A stretch of 64,000 bases of DNA from Sutcliffiella sp. FSL R7-0096 (GTDB lineage: Bacteria; Bacillota; Bacilli; Bacillales; Bacillaceae_I), in the NCBI RefSeq assembly GCF_038595065.1, contig NZ_CP152003.1, positions 2,646,001-2,710,000 on the forward strand. Reading direction: 5' to 3'. Shown here in pieces: positions 37,395 through 45,730 of this stretch (position 1 is its first letter; every line of letters starts with the position of its first letter). The notes beneath the pieces were generated by a model. That model was not told the origin of the DNA. It was given only the letters and a program-made list of their open reading frames with translations, and did no database searches. Both the position numbers and the translations under genes were made by a program.

Positions 37395-38533
37395 ATGGAT
37401 AAGAAGAACCCGAAGATTATCATTTTGACTGCTTCTTATGGAAATGGTCACTTGCAAGTAGCCAATTCCCTTTACCAAGAATGCTTGAACAAAGGATTTG
37501 AGAATGTGAGTATCTGTAATCTATATGCGGAATCCCACCCCTTCTTTTCCGAACTGACAGAAAAGCTTTATAAAAAAAGTTTTACTTTCGGGAAGCAATT
37601 CTACAAACTTTTCTATTACGGTACAGATAGAATACAAAATAGAAAATTGCTCCGCTGGTATTATAATTACGGATTCAAACGGTTAACTTCTCTTATTCAA
37701 TCAAAGGGGCCCGATATATTGATCAATACCTTCCCGATAAATGCGGTTCCTGAATTCAGGAGACGGACTGGCATGATTATTCCAACATTTAATGTTATTA
37801 CCGACTATTGTCTTCATAGACTTTGGTTGCATGATGATATAGATAAATACTATTTTTCCACCATTGACTTAAAATCAAAAATACTATCAGAAGGCGTTAG
37901 TAATTCTAAAGTAGTCGTAAGTGGTATCCCCATCCGTCCAGCATTTTCAGAATTAGTAGACCAGAGGCTTTTATTCGAGAAATACCGAGTTACTCCTGGA
38001 AGAAAGCTTATCCTCCTTTTAGCCGGAGCTCAAGGAGTTATAAAGAATATAAAAGAAGTCTGTGAAACACTTCTTCAAGAAACAGAACATCAGATTGCAG
38101 TAGTATGTGGAAATAATCTTTCTCTACGGAGGGGGTTGTATCCATTGGTTTGTAAAAACGCCCAAAGATTCCACACTTACTGGCAAATGTGCTGGTTTCA
38201 AAGCCGGGAGGCATTACACTTACGGAGGCGACCGCTATCGGTACCCCACTTATCCTCTATAAACCGGTACCTGGTCAAGAAAGGGAAAATGCATTGTTTT
38301 TCACCAATAAGGGAGCTGCCATTACTGTTTGGAATCAGGAAGAATTAGTAACTACCATTCATTCTTTACTGGAGAATAGAGAGTGGCAAATTGCCATCGG
38401 TACTTCCTTAAAAAAGTTACACCAACCACAATCCCATAAAATAATCATGGATGATATCCTAAGGGTAAGTGATAAAATTGCTCAATCGAATTTAGCAACT
38501 ATAAAGCCAGTAAACAAAAAACTTGGGAGCTGA
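37395..38533 (+). pseudogene. ugtP: frameshifted diacylglycerol glucosyltransferase (UgtP/YpfP-like)
   Basis: The start at 37395 follows AGGAGGT. The N-terminal half is normal, with SYGNGHLQVANSL near residues 9-21 and GIPIRPAF. Near 38150-38190 the frame breaks: VVCGNNLSL continues in frame one to RFHT, while the conserved SKPGGITLTEATAIG and YKPVPGQERENA resume in another frame (from about 38189), which has a stop at 38153. The total span of 1139 nt is not a multiple of three and is about ten bases short of the 382-residue B. subtilis gene, so a small deletion is likely. The intact enzyme makes glucosyl-diacylglycerol, the lipoteichoic acid anchor. A sequencing error is the alternative. Confidence 0.8.
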
Positions 38534-38556
38534 TATTTCCGCTCCCAAGCTTTTTG
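38516..38556 (+). terminator. terminator after the ugtP remnant
   Basis: AAAACTTGGGAGC pairs with GCTCCCAAGCTTTTT, overlapping the stop codon; a T run follows in the plus direction. It also lies just past the convergent DUF3934 gene. Confidence 0.88.
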
Positions 38557-38566
38557 TTCCTTCTTA

Positions 38567-38719
38567 TCATTCCGAACCACTGCCACCCTTAACTTTTGCT
38601 CCCTTACTTTTATAAGGCTTGTTGCTTTTAGCTTTATTAGCTGCTTTCTGCCAGCGGCTCCACCCCTTCTTACCCGTTCCTCGGCCTGTTCCTCCGCCCT
38701 TGCTCTTTGATCCACTCAT
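38567..38719 (-). CDS. small basic DUF3934-like protein
   Basis: A 50-residue Gly/Lys-rich protein starting MSGSKSKGGG, with AGGAGTGA eight bases upstream. The pattern GTGRGTGKKGWSRWQ followed by a KAKSNKPYKSKGAK region matches what I recall of DUF3934 proteins of Bacillus. Likely a nucleic-acid-associated or spore-related small protein; function unknown. An overlapping longer frame on the same strand has no ribosome site and a low-complexity product. Confidence 0.72.
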   Translation of the reverse strand: MSGSKSKGGGTGRGTGKKGWSRWQKAANKAKSNKPYKSKGAKVKGGSGSE

Positions 38720-38981
38720 TGCCTTCACTCCTGTATATGATCAATAATTTTAGACTCTTTTCGTCAACTTTGTTGCATTTACAAACTTATAAAATAACCG
38801 TTATATTCGTTATTGTCGTGCTCTTTTCCCTGTTGTACAAATTTATTACTGCATTTTTTAAAGTTTCTAATCAGTAAAAAGTCCAATTGCCGACTTTTTA
38901 CTAGAAAATAGCAACAACCTTTGAGAAAAGTGCTTAATTTTATCATTTGATTAAACATCTAGCTTACTACAGGAGAGTGTT

Positions 38982-39011
38982 TATGAAAAGGTTTTTCATG
39001 TCTAGTGGCTA
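38982..39011 (+). other. minute open frame with ribosome site
   Basis: AGGAGAG precedes ATG by five bases and the frame closes after nine codons. It faces into the end of the AIM24 gene on the other strand. The rest of 38720-39016 holds a near-symmetric hairpin at 38873-38901 (AGTAAAAAGTC with GACTTTTTACT), a plausible terminator for the AIM24 gene. Confidence 0.2.
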
Positions 39012-39016
39012 AAGCT

Positions 39017-39712
39017 TTATTCACTTGTGGTGTACACTTCCTCAAATGGCTGAACGACCACAAAGCCACTGCCAGCGAATTTCATTTGGATGGATTCCCC
39101 ACTGCCTCTTCCAAAGAAGGTCTTCAACTGCACATCTGTGACAAATTCAGGCTGTAGATTGCCCGACCACGCTACAGTAGCATTCGGATCGGTATAGACA
39201 GGCTGTCCTGGATACACCATCAGTGTAAGTGGCTCATAGTGGGAGGTAAAGGCCACCATCCCCTGTCCTTCCAATCTAACATTGAATAACCCCCCCGCCA
39301 TCATGCCGGCCACTCTTCTCATCAATTTGATATCCCATTCCATCCCCTTTTCAAATGCAAGAAGATCGTTTCCATTGATAAATATGCTATCCCCTTCTAG
39401 ATCAAGGATGGTTATTTTCTTCCCTTGATCTGCAACGTATAGTTTGCCCTTTCCAGACGCCTTCATCAACTGGGAACCTTCACCGGTAAATGCCTTTTTC
39501 ATAAGTTTCCCTAAGCCGTGCTCGAGGATCCCTTCCCGTTGAAACTTTATAGAGCCTTCATAGGAAATCATCGAACCCATCTTTGCCCAAATGTCACCGT
39601 TAAGGTTTATTTCAAGTATCCTTTCCGTTTCGAGTTCAAACAATCCCTCTCCTTTATCCTCCTGTTTGCTCTTTTGGATAAATTGTTGAATAGAGTATTT
39701 AGACATAGACAA
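39017..39712 (-). CDS. AIM24 family protein
   Basis: A 231-residue protein of the AIM24 family, a beta-rich fold related to TRAP-like/tubby-type modules. Marks are WAKMGSMISYEGSIKF, the long Gly-rich middle and the ending GSGFVVVQPFEEVY. No enzyme site is known for the family; in yeast the namesake is mitochondrial. It lies nine bases from the methyltransferase gene upstream and is probably co-transcribed with it. Two ATGs two codons apart can serve as start. Confidence 0.88.
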   Translation of the reverse strand: MSMSKYSIQQFIQKSKQEDKGEGLFELETERILEINLNGDIWAKMGSMISYEGSIKFQREGILEHGLGKLMKKAFTGEGSQLMKASGKGKLYVADQGKKITILDLEGDSIFINGNDLLAFEKGMEWDIKLMRRVAGMMAGGLFNVRLEGQGMVAFTSHYEPLTLMVYPGQPVYTDPNATVAWSGNLQPEFVTDVQLKTFFGRGSGESIQMKFAGSGFVVVQPFEEVYTTSE

Positions 39713-39721
39713 ATCGCCCCT

Positions 39722-40402
39722 TTATTTTTTTTGTAGCATGAACACCCACATAAATGTTAAGGATTGCTTCAGGATTCGTGGTAAGTTCGTCGTGTCCAGA
39801 TTTTTCGCTTCTTCCTTATATACGGGCATCCCATCCAAAAGTTCCCAACCATTTTCCTGTGCCAGCTGTTCAAACTCCCAAGGCATCATTGTATTGCAGA
39901 TGGCTTTCTGATTATATAGTCTTGGAAAGCTGTTTCCCCTTGGTCCCGCTGTAGGTCCAAGCAACCCTAGAAACAACTTCCCGTTTGGCTTTAAAACCTT
40001 GTGAAACTCTTCCAACACCATTAAAGGATGTTCTACCCATTCAATAGAGTTGATAGCCATGATGGCATCCAAGGAGGCTGTGTCCAAATGCAGTGCAGTT
40101 AGGTCTCCTTTTTGAAAAGTAACATGCTTATGTACTCTTTTTTCTTTTGCACGTTCAATCATTTTCTCTGATATGTCTATACCAGTTACGTGAAACCCGT
40201 TCTCAGCCATTAATAGAGACCCGAATCCATCCCCACATCCTGCGTCTAAAATATGTGAACCCTCAACAAGCCTCTGCTGGATGAACGGTACAATGGCCTT
40301 CCTGCTCCCCTGCAGCCACATATTTTCACTATTTTCATGCCAAAAATCAGCACGTTCATCCCAAGCTTTTTCTGTTTCTTCCTTCCAATCGAATGCTTTC
40401 AT
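39722..40402 (-). CDS. class I SAM-dependent methyltransferase
   Basis: A 226-residue methyltransferase. The SAM-binding motif I is ILDAGCGDGFGSLL, the acidic motif II is GIDIS, and motif IV-like MAINSIEWVEHP follows. The pattern fits methyltransferase type 11/25 enzymes acting on small molecules or quinone-like substrates; the target is not evident. The ATG at 40402 (MKAFDW) is chosen over one three codons upstream. Paired with the AIM24 gene. Confidence 0.85.
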   Translation of the reverse strand: MKAFDWKEETEKAWDERADFWHENSENMWLQGSRKAIVPFIQQRLVEGSHILDAGCGDGFGSLLMAENGFHVTGIDISEKMIERAKEKRVHKHVTFQKGDLTALHLDTASLDAIMAINSIEWVEHPLMVLEEFHKVLKPNGKLFLGLLGPTAGPRGNSFPRLYNQKAICNTMMPWEFEQLAQENGWELLDGMPVYKEEAKNLDTTNLPRILKQSLTFMWVFMLQKK

Positions 40403-40472
40403 CTTATACACCCCCGAATAATTTTATTCTACAAGGAAACGCTACAACCGTATAGAGAAAGGAGGATAAACT

Positions 40473-40697
40473 TTGAGCGAAACATTTGTGGCAGTACAAA
40501 AAAATGGGGATGGAGACATCACAGGTTTCAAAACATCCACCGGAAGAGTCCTCTCCTATCAAGAAGCATTGAACGATGTAAATCAAGGTGTAGTCATTGG
40601 AGCAAATGTATTTAAAGGCAAGGACGGCGAAATGTATATCCGAGGCAACGCCGATGGCGATCCCACCAACAACTTGGATAACTTACCGATGTTCTAA
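40473..40697 (+). CDS. DUF3892 domain protein
   Basis: A 74-residue protein starting at TTG with GGAGG eight bases upstream. The pattern VAVQKNGDGDITGFKTSTG, then LSYQEAL and FKGKDGEMYIRGNADGD, is that of DUF3892. It is soluble and acidic, without Cys. Function unknown. The next small gene begins 23 bases later and probably shares its transcript. Confidence 0.82.
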   Translation: MSETFVAVQKNGDGDITGFKTSTGRVLSYQEALNDVNQGVVIGANVFKGKDGEMYIRGNADGDPTNNLDNLPMF

Positions 40698-40720
40698 AAT
40701 ATCAAAAGGAGACAAACACC

Positions 40721-40864
40721 ATGACAAAGAAATATAACAGAGGCGGAAGCCAAAACCAAAACAGTCCTACAAGTAGCTTTACAGCTGGAAGCGAGAAAGT
40801 TGCAGGAGATAATAGCAAAGGAAATAAGCGAAACAAAGATCAAAAAGACAAAACGGACCTATAA
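40721..40864 (+). CDS. small polar protein
   Basis: A 47-residue, Lys/Asn/Gln/Ser-rich protein with AAAGGAG eleven bases upstream. No hydrophobic residues cluster, so it is probably disordered. Its composition is like that of minor small acid-soluble spore proteins, but no family is recognised. A terminator follows 18 bases later, which supports a real two-gene unit with the DUF3892 gene. Confidence 0.6.
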   Translation: MTKKYNRGGSQNQNSPTSSFTAGSEKVAGDNSKGNKRNKDQKDKTDL

Positions 40865-40882
40865 TATACTCAACCGCGGGAT

Positions 40883-40920
40883 GCTGTCCAAGATTAACGT
40901 ATATTGGACAGCTTTTATTT
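40883..40920 (+). terminator. terminator after the two small genes
   Basis: GCTGTCCAA pairs with TTGGACAGC, followed by TTTTATTT. Confidence 0.85.
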
Positions 40921-41027
40921 ATGCCTGATACTTCTTGATTTTCCCCTAAACAACTCTACCCTTGGCTCCAATAATCCTTTATAATTTTCTGTAAGTGAAA
41001 AATATTTCTGTAAAAGGAGCCTACATC

Positions 41028-41660
41028 ATGTATATACCAAAACAATTTAGAAAGGAAGACTCTGCTGAGATAATCGAGTTTATCCGATCACATAGCTTTG
41101 GCGTGTTATTTTCACAACATGACGGGGTGCCCACTGTCACACATTTGCCATTCATTGTATCTTCACAAGACGATGGCACCATCACCCTACTAACTCATAT
41201 GGCAAAGGCAAATCCTCATTGGAGATCTTTGCACTCCCAATCCGGGGTAGCCGTTTTCACAGGCCCACATGCTTATGTTTCCGCTTCTTGGTATGAAGAG
41301 GAAAACACCGTTTCAACTTGGAACTACATAAGTGCCCATGCTCACGGAAATATAGAGATAATCCAAGAAGAGAATTCGCTTAAAACTATATTGAAGGAAG
41401 CAACAGATTTCTATGAGAAAGGGTTTGACGCACCCTGGAAACTAGAGGATCACGAGGAAACGGTGGATAGTATGTTAAGCGGTATCGTCGGGGTAAAAAT
41501 GCATGTGGAGAAATTAGAAGGTAAATGGAAATTAAACCAACACCATTCAAACGTACGTAAAAAGAGAGTCATAGAACAGTTAAAGAAACAGACTCCATAT
41601 GACTCAAAAGAAATTGCAAGATTAATGGAAAAGGAACTAAATAGAAGTAACAAAGGATAG
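41028..41660 (+). CDS. PaiB family FMN-binding protein
   Basis: A 210-residue protein of the PaiB family, flavin-reductase-like split barrel proteins. The ATG at 41028 follows AAAGGAG; the open frame extends 11 codons further without a site. It opens MYIPKQF and has THLPF, HMAKANPHWR, VFTGPHAYVSASWY and TWNY, all family hallmarks, and ends in HHSNVRKKRVIEQL. B. subtilis PaiB takes part in repression of sporulation and protease genes; a direct regulatory role of this protein is only assumed. The stop lies inside the first copy of a duplicated hairpin. Confidence 0.9.
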   Translation: MYIPKQFRKEDSAEIIEFIRSHSFGVLFSQHDGVPTVTHLPFIVSSQDDGTITLLTHMAKANPHWRSLHSQSGVAVFTGPHAYVSASWYEEENTVSTWNYISAHAHGNIEIIQEENSLKTILKEATDFYEKGFDAPWKLEDHEETVDSMLSGIVGVKMHVEKLEGKWKLNQHHSNVRKKRVIEQLKKQTPYDSKEIARLMEKELNRSNKG

Positions 41661-41914
41661 ATTCAAAAAGATCTATCCTCAGTGTGTAGACAAAGCTTAA
41701 AATAATGAAATTCTCTAGTTGATCGCAGTGGAAGGAGCGAAGACTCCTGCGGGAAGAAAGGACATGGAAGACCCCGCAGGGCGTAGCCGAGGAGGCTTCC
41801 GGACTGCCCGCGGAAAGCGAAGCTCCTGCAACGAAGATCAACTCTTCCAACACATAACCTAACTAGTTTATAGTTTGTCAACAGTCTGAGGATAGATTCA
41901 AAAAGATCTATCCT
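41655..41914. repeat. duplicated hairpin flanking repeat copy C
   Basis: A 25-base sequence (GGATAGAT, TCAAAAAG, ATCTATCCT) occurs at 41655-41679 and again at 41890-41914. Just inside lie imperfect inverted arms, CTCAGTGTGTAGACAAA and TTTGTCAACAGTCTGAG. Copy C of the dispersed repeat sits in the middle. The whole therefore reads as one large nested palindrome. Only the second copy of the hairpin is followed by a T run. Confidence 0.9.
41718..41842. repeat. dispersed palindromic repeat, copy C
   Basis: A 125-base element bounded by GTTGATCGC and GATCAAC. Inside are AAGACTCCTGCGGGA, GACCCCGCAGGGCG and CCGCGGAAAGCGAAGCTCC, which in reverse complement give the same order of blocks as in copies A, D and E. 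Confidence 0.85.
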
Positions 41915-41922
41915 TTTTTCTT
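41890..41922 (+). terminator. terminator downstream of paiB-like gene
   Basis: GGATAGAT pairs with ATCTATCC around an 8-base loop and is followed by TTTTTTCTTTTTT. It was probably the original terminator of the paiB-like gene before the repeat separated them. Confidence 0.8.
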
Positions 41923-42016
41923 TTTTGCTAAAGAAAATTCTTCCATCTTTCAATAAAAGTGTATATAATATTCATTTGTCAGTGCTTTCATTTGGAAAGT
42001 CCAGGAGGTTGTGAAG

Positions 42017-43045
42017 ATGATTGAAGTAAAAAACATCAGCAAGCATTACCGTTTGTTTGAAAGAGAGCCAGGTTTGACTGGGGCGGTTAAAGCATTATTC
42101 AAAAGGAAATACGTGAAGAAGACAGCGGTAAATGGCATTAGTTTCACGATACCTAAAGGTGAGATTGTAGGCTATATAGGATCAAACGGGGCGGGCAAAT
42201 CCACAACCATTAAAATGATTAGTGGGATACTCACACCTGATGAGGGTTCTGTGACAGTCAATGGTATCACTCCATATTTGGAGAGAACCAAGAACGCCAA
42301 AAGCATCGGTGCCGTTTTTGGTCAGCGGACCCAGCTTTTTTGGGATATTCCGGTACAGGAATCTCTTGAACTATTAAAACATATCTACGAAGTTCCACAA
42401 GAAATCTATGAAAAAAATCTTGCGAAATTTAAAGAAGTGTTAGATTTGGAAGCGCTTTTACCCATTCCAGTAAGACAGCTCTCACTAGGACAAAAAATGC
42501 GCTGTGAACTTGCCGCAGCCTTTCTACACAATCCCTCTGTTGTGTACTTAGATGAACCGACGATTGGTCTGGACGCTTCGGTAAAAATAAAAATCCGTCA
42601 ATTCATTAAGCACATGAACCGAGAACATCAGACCACCATTATTTTAACCACGCATGATATGCAAGATATTGAAGAGCTATGTCATCGCATTATCATAATT
42701 GACAAAGGCAGTGTTATTTATGACGGAAGCCTTCTTGCTCTAAAACAGCAAACTAGATTTAACCGGACAATCAAATTAGAAATAGATTCCACAAAGAATT
42801 TCATCCTTCCTTCTTCTTTTCAGATGGCAGTTCACCTCGAAGAACCCGAGGAAGAAAATCACTTTTTGCTCCACTATAACAGCACTATCATTACTGGGAG
42901 TGAGATCATCAAGGAAGTGATGAAAGAGTATCCGGTTCAAGACTTTACCATAACCGAACTTGGGATTGAGAAAGTGGTGCAGGAAATTTACGAACGGGGG
43001 CCAGAACATGCGGAAGTACTGGGAGCTTCTAAAGTCTCAAATTAA
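42017..43045 (+). CDS. ABC transporter ATP-binding protein (ABC-2 exporter)
   Basis: A 342-residue ATPase. The ATG at 42017 has AGGAGG eight bases upstream. The Walker A is GSNGAGKST at 55-63, the signature LSLGQKMRC and Walker B VVYLDEPTIGLD. The first 35 residues form the extended N-terminus seen in NodI/daunorubicin-type exporters of this subgroup. A 100-residue C-terminal domain follows. Its end overlaps the first permease gene by 38 bases. The three genes form a complete exporter. Confidence 0.9.
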   Translation: MIEVKNISKHYRLFEREPGLTGAVKALFKRKYVKKTAVNGISFTIPKGEIVGYIGSNGAGKSTTIKMISGILTPDEGSVTVNGITPYLERTKNAKSIGAVFGQRTQLFWDIPVQESLELLKHIYEVPQEIYEKNLAKFKEVLDLEALLPIPVRQLSLGQKMRCELAAAFLHNPSVVYLDEPTIGLDASVKIKIRQFIKHMNREHQTTIILTTHDMQDIEELCHRIIIIDKGSVIYDGSLLALKQQTRFNRTIKLEIDSTKNFILPSSFQMAVHLEEPEEENHFLLHYNSTIITGSEIIKEVMKEYPVQDFTITELGIEKVVQEIYERGPEHAEVLGASKVSN

Positions 43046-43799
43046 AGTCGAGACAGCCTACCTCGCCTGGTATTGGGCTGACGTCGTCTCTACACTGCTA
43101 CGATTAGTCATCATGTACTTTTTCTGGGTGGCGGTGTTCCAGAACAGAACGGAAATCTCCTCCATTACTTTCGAATCCATGATTACCTATGTTGTTATCG
43201 CCATGATGCTAGAAAACTATGTTTCCGGTGCTGGAAATGAGATGGCTAGAAATATAAAAAATGGCGATATCGCTTTGGAATTATTGAAACCCTATGATTA
43301 TTTAACTAAATTGATTTTTATGGATCTTGGTTCCAAAGCAAACAGTTTTGTCCGTACAACCATTCCTATTTTTCTGGTGGCCATCATATTCATCGGGATT
43401 CAAGCGCCTCTTTCCTGGCAGAGTGGTGCATTATTTTTTGCAAGCATGTTAGTAGGTATCTTAATCGGAACTCAGATTGACTTGATCATTGGAGTACTGG
43501 CATTCTGGACGGTTAATGTATGGGGGTTGCGGGTTTTGCGTGAGGCCATCGTCAAGTTTTTTTCGGGGGCACTCATTCCTCTCACCCTTTTCCCAAGTTG
43601 GTTCCAGGAAGTTAGTAGTTATCTCCCCTTCCAGTCCATGATCTTTGTTCCCGTAGCCATATACACAGGGCAAATACCAATGGGCACTGAAGCCTTTATC
43701 GCATTTTTCACCCAATTATTTTGGCTTGGCATCCTATTTATCATCGTACGCATTGTCTGGGCTCAAGCAGTAAAGAAAGTGACCGTGTTTGGAGGGTAG
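43008..43799 (+). CDS. ABC-2 family permease, first subunit
   Basis: A 263-residue membrane protein with about six helices, of the DUF990/ABC-2 permease group. The ATG at 43008 lies inside the ATPase gene after GGGGGCC. The segment ENYVSGAGNEMARNIKNGDIALELLKP is the conserved cytoplasmic loop that contacts the ATPase. It is followed four bases on by the second permease, so the transporter is a heterodimer. The substrate is unknown; relatives export drugs or viologens. Confidence 0.87.
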   Translation: MRKYWELLKSQIKVETAYLAWYWADVVSTLLRLVIMYFFWVAVFQNRTEISSITFESMITYVVIAMMLENYVSGAGNEMARNIKNGDIALELLKPYDYLTKLIFMDLGSKANSFVRTTIPIFLVAIIFIGIQAPLSWQSGALFFASMLVGILIGTQIDLIIGVLAFWTVNVWGLRVLREAIVKFFSGALIPLTLFPSWFQEVSSYLPFQSMIFVPVAIYTGQIPMGTEAFIAFFTQLFWLGILFIIVRIVWAQAVKKVTVFGG

Positions 43800-43803
43800 C
43801 ACT

Positions 43804-44607
43804 ATGTTGAAAAAGTGTAAAAAATATGCGTTCTTATACGGAAAATACTTTAGCAACCATTTAAAAGTAATGATGGAATACAAAGCAGACTTTTTCATCG
43901 GATTGTTCTCTGTTATGGTCCAACAATTTACCGCTCTTTTCTTCTTGAAAATAGTATTCGATCATATAGAAGTTCTTAAGGGATGGACCTATTATGAGAT
44001 TCTATTCATTTATGCAATCGCATTTTTAGGACGCTCCATTCACCATATATTCTTTGATAATTTATGGACGCTTGGTTGGCAATATATCAGGTCGGGCAAC
44101 TTTGACAGGCTTTTATTACGGCCAGTCAATCCCCTTTTTCAGATAGTCGCCGAAAGAGTACAGCAAGATGGATTCGGACAATTAATCATCGGCGGAATTG
44201 TCCTTACAATTGCCAGTGTAAACCTGGAAATTGAGTGGACAATACAGAGTTTACTCTTATTATTCATTTTCATTATTTCAAGTGGGGTCTTGTTCGTAGC
44301 CATCAACCTCTTTTTTATTACTTTTTCCTTTTGGATGGTGGACAGCCTTCCAATTGTAGTATCTGTATTTCAATTAAGTGAATTTGCCCGTTATCCATTA
44401 ACTATCTATCCAAAGGTTATCACCTTAATCATCACCTGGTTGATTCCATATGGATTTACCGCCTTTTATCCAGCAACCTATTTTTTCGAGAAAGATTCGA
44501 TGATAGCGATGGCTCTCCTCACTCCTGCTATTGCCTTCCTTTCATTTATGATTGCGTATTGGTTCTGGAATAGAGGGATACGGGCTTTTACAAGTACCGG
44601 GAGTTGA
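43804..44607 (+). CDS. ABC-2 family permease, second subunit
   Basis: A 267-residue membrane protein with about six helices, paralogous to the first subunit. The ATG follows GGAGGGTAG. The loop IFFDNLWTLGWQYIRSGNFDRLLLRPVNPLFQ matches the ATPase-contact region of DUF990 permeases. It is the last gene of the exporter operon; the dispersed repeat D1 follows 70 bases on. The last stem (AAAACCGGGCAGTAACCGCCC) just past the stop may act as a weak terminator. Confidence 0.87.
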   Translation: MLKKCKKYAFLYGKYFSNHLKVMMEYKADFFIGLFSVMVQQFTALFFLKIVFDHIEVLKGWTYYEILFIYAIAFLGRSIHHIFFDNLWTLGWQYIRSGNFDRLLLRPVNPLFQIVAERVQQDGFGQLIIGGIVLTIASVNLEIEWTIQSLLLLFIFIISSGVLFVAINLFFITFSFWMVDSLPIVVSVFQLSEFARYPLTIYPKVITLIITWLIPYGFTAFYPATYFFEKDSMIAMALLTPAIAFLSFMIAYWFWNRGIRAFTSTGS

Positions 44608-44679
44608 TTTATATCATAAAAAACCGGGCAGTAACCGCCCGATCCTTTAAAGCTACAAACTTTAGTTGTTTGGTTAATC

Positions 44680-44814
44680 GCCGCTGTTCCTTTCTTGCAA
44701 ATGGCTGCGCTTTCCGCGGGGCGACAATCTTGAGCCTTTGCTGCGGGGTCTCAAGATTGTCGCTACTCCCCCGCTGGAGACTTCGCCTATTGCTCCAATC
44801 CACAGCTAGAAACC
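44680..44814. repeat. dispersed palindromic repeat, copy D1
   Basis: A 135-base copy starting CCGCTGTTCC and ending CACAGCTAGAAACC. It is nearly identical to copy E2 (50034-50171) in reverse orientation. Together with D2 it fills most of the 370-base gap between the ABC exporter and fetB; no gene is seen there. Confidence 0.9.
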
Positions 44815-44837
44815 AAAATGAAGATAGGTTTTTAGGT

Positions 44838-44916
44838 TTTTCAGTGGCCATCAGGCTTGCCTAGGAGGCTCCCGGACCGCCCACTGGAAAGCGAAGTGCC
44901 TGGAACGGAAATCAAC
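44838..44916. repeat. dispersed repeat, partial copy D2
   Basis: One half of the element: in reverse complement it begins GTTGATTTCCGTTCCAGGC and runs through GCTTTCCAGTGGGCGGTCC and GGAGCCTCCTAGGC. The other half is missing, so it abuts D1 as a broken copy. Confidence 0.8.
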
Positions 44917-44977
44917 ATTATTATATAGTTTCCTATATTTTTAAAAAACCACAGGATGGCTTTTATATATTCCCACA

Positions 44978-45730
44978 TTACCTTATCCTCAAAAGCTGTT
45001 TTCGCTCATTAAACAAGGTTGGATAAGATAAGAATCCAAGCATAATGCTTGTTACGGAGGCTGTTGTCAGGAGTAAAAATAAAATAAGCAACTGAAACTG
45101 CACTGCTTGAATAGGACTTGCACCAGCAATGATCTGTCCGCTCATCATCCCCGGAAGTTGGACAAGCCCGATTGTTTTTTGACTTTCTATAGTGGGAATC
45201 ATGCTTGCTTTGATCGCCCGAATGAGTTGTGTATGTATCGCCTGTTTAGTTGTTCCACCAAGAGAAAGTATCAAATCGATTTCATCCTCTCTTGCTTCTA
45301 CTTCAGATATAAATCTATTCAAAAATAAGATTCCTAGTACCATGGAGTTCCCGATGATCATGCCACTGATCGGAATGATATATTGGGCGGTTGGAGGAGT
45401 GATTTGGAACCCAATCAAAATTCCTTGTGTCAAGATTTCAATAAAAATGAAGGTTACAGCCACTTTCCAAGTGATCCCTTTAATCAGGGTCTTTTTTCTG
45501 GCAACATTTTGAACGGCCGCAGCAATCATGATGATAACCATTAACGTGATAAAGAAATATCCATCCGATTCAAAAACGAATGTAAGCAGATAACCGACGA
45601 CAAAGAGTTGTATTACTGATCTTACTACCGAAATAATAGTATCCTTCTCCAAGTCCAGTCGAAAGGATTTGGAAAGTACAATAGGTATGAGGACAAATAC
45701 GAGTGCTATCGAAAGAGTAAGTGCGTTCAT
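44978..45730 (-). CDS. fetB: FetB-like ABC transporter permease (UPF0014)
   Basis: A 250-residue membrane protein with about seven helices, of the UPF0014/FetB family. Marks are IPISGMIIGNSMVLGILFLNRF and PGMMSGQIIAGASPIQAVQFQLL. With FetA it forms an exporter linked to iron efflux and peroxide resistance in E. coli; B. subtilis has the YjkA/YjkB pair. Its start overlaps the fetA stop by four bases. Confidence 0.9.
   Translation of the reverse strand: MNALTLSIALVFVLIPIVLSKSFRLDLEKDTIISVVRSVIQLFVVGYLLTFVFESDGYFFITLMVIIMIAAAVQNVARKKTLIKGITWKVAVTFIFIEILTQGILIGFQITPPTAQYIIPISGMIIGNSMVLGILFLNRFISEVEAREDEIDLILSLGGTTKQAIHTQLIRAIKASMIPTIESQKTIGLVQLPGMMSGQIIAGASPIQAVQFQLLILFLLLTTASVTSIMLGFLSYPTLFNERKQLLRIR

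Noticed and set aside
38482-38715. 77-codon minus-strand frame
   Set aside because: It overlaps the DUF3934-like gene in another frame, runs through the ugtP terminator and gives an Arg/Glu-rich product without a ribosome site.
41569-41953. Two minus-strand frames across repeat copy C
   Set aside because: They are translations of the palindromic repeat and the duplicated hairpin, with no start signals.
44604-44864. Frames on both strands across repeat D1
   Set aside because: Products are Arg/Cys/Leu-rich translations of the repeat; the same would arise at every copy.
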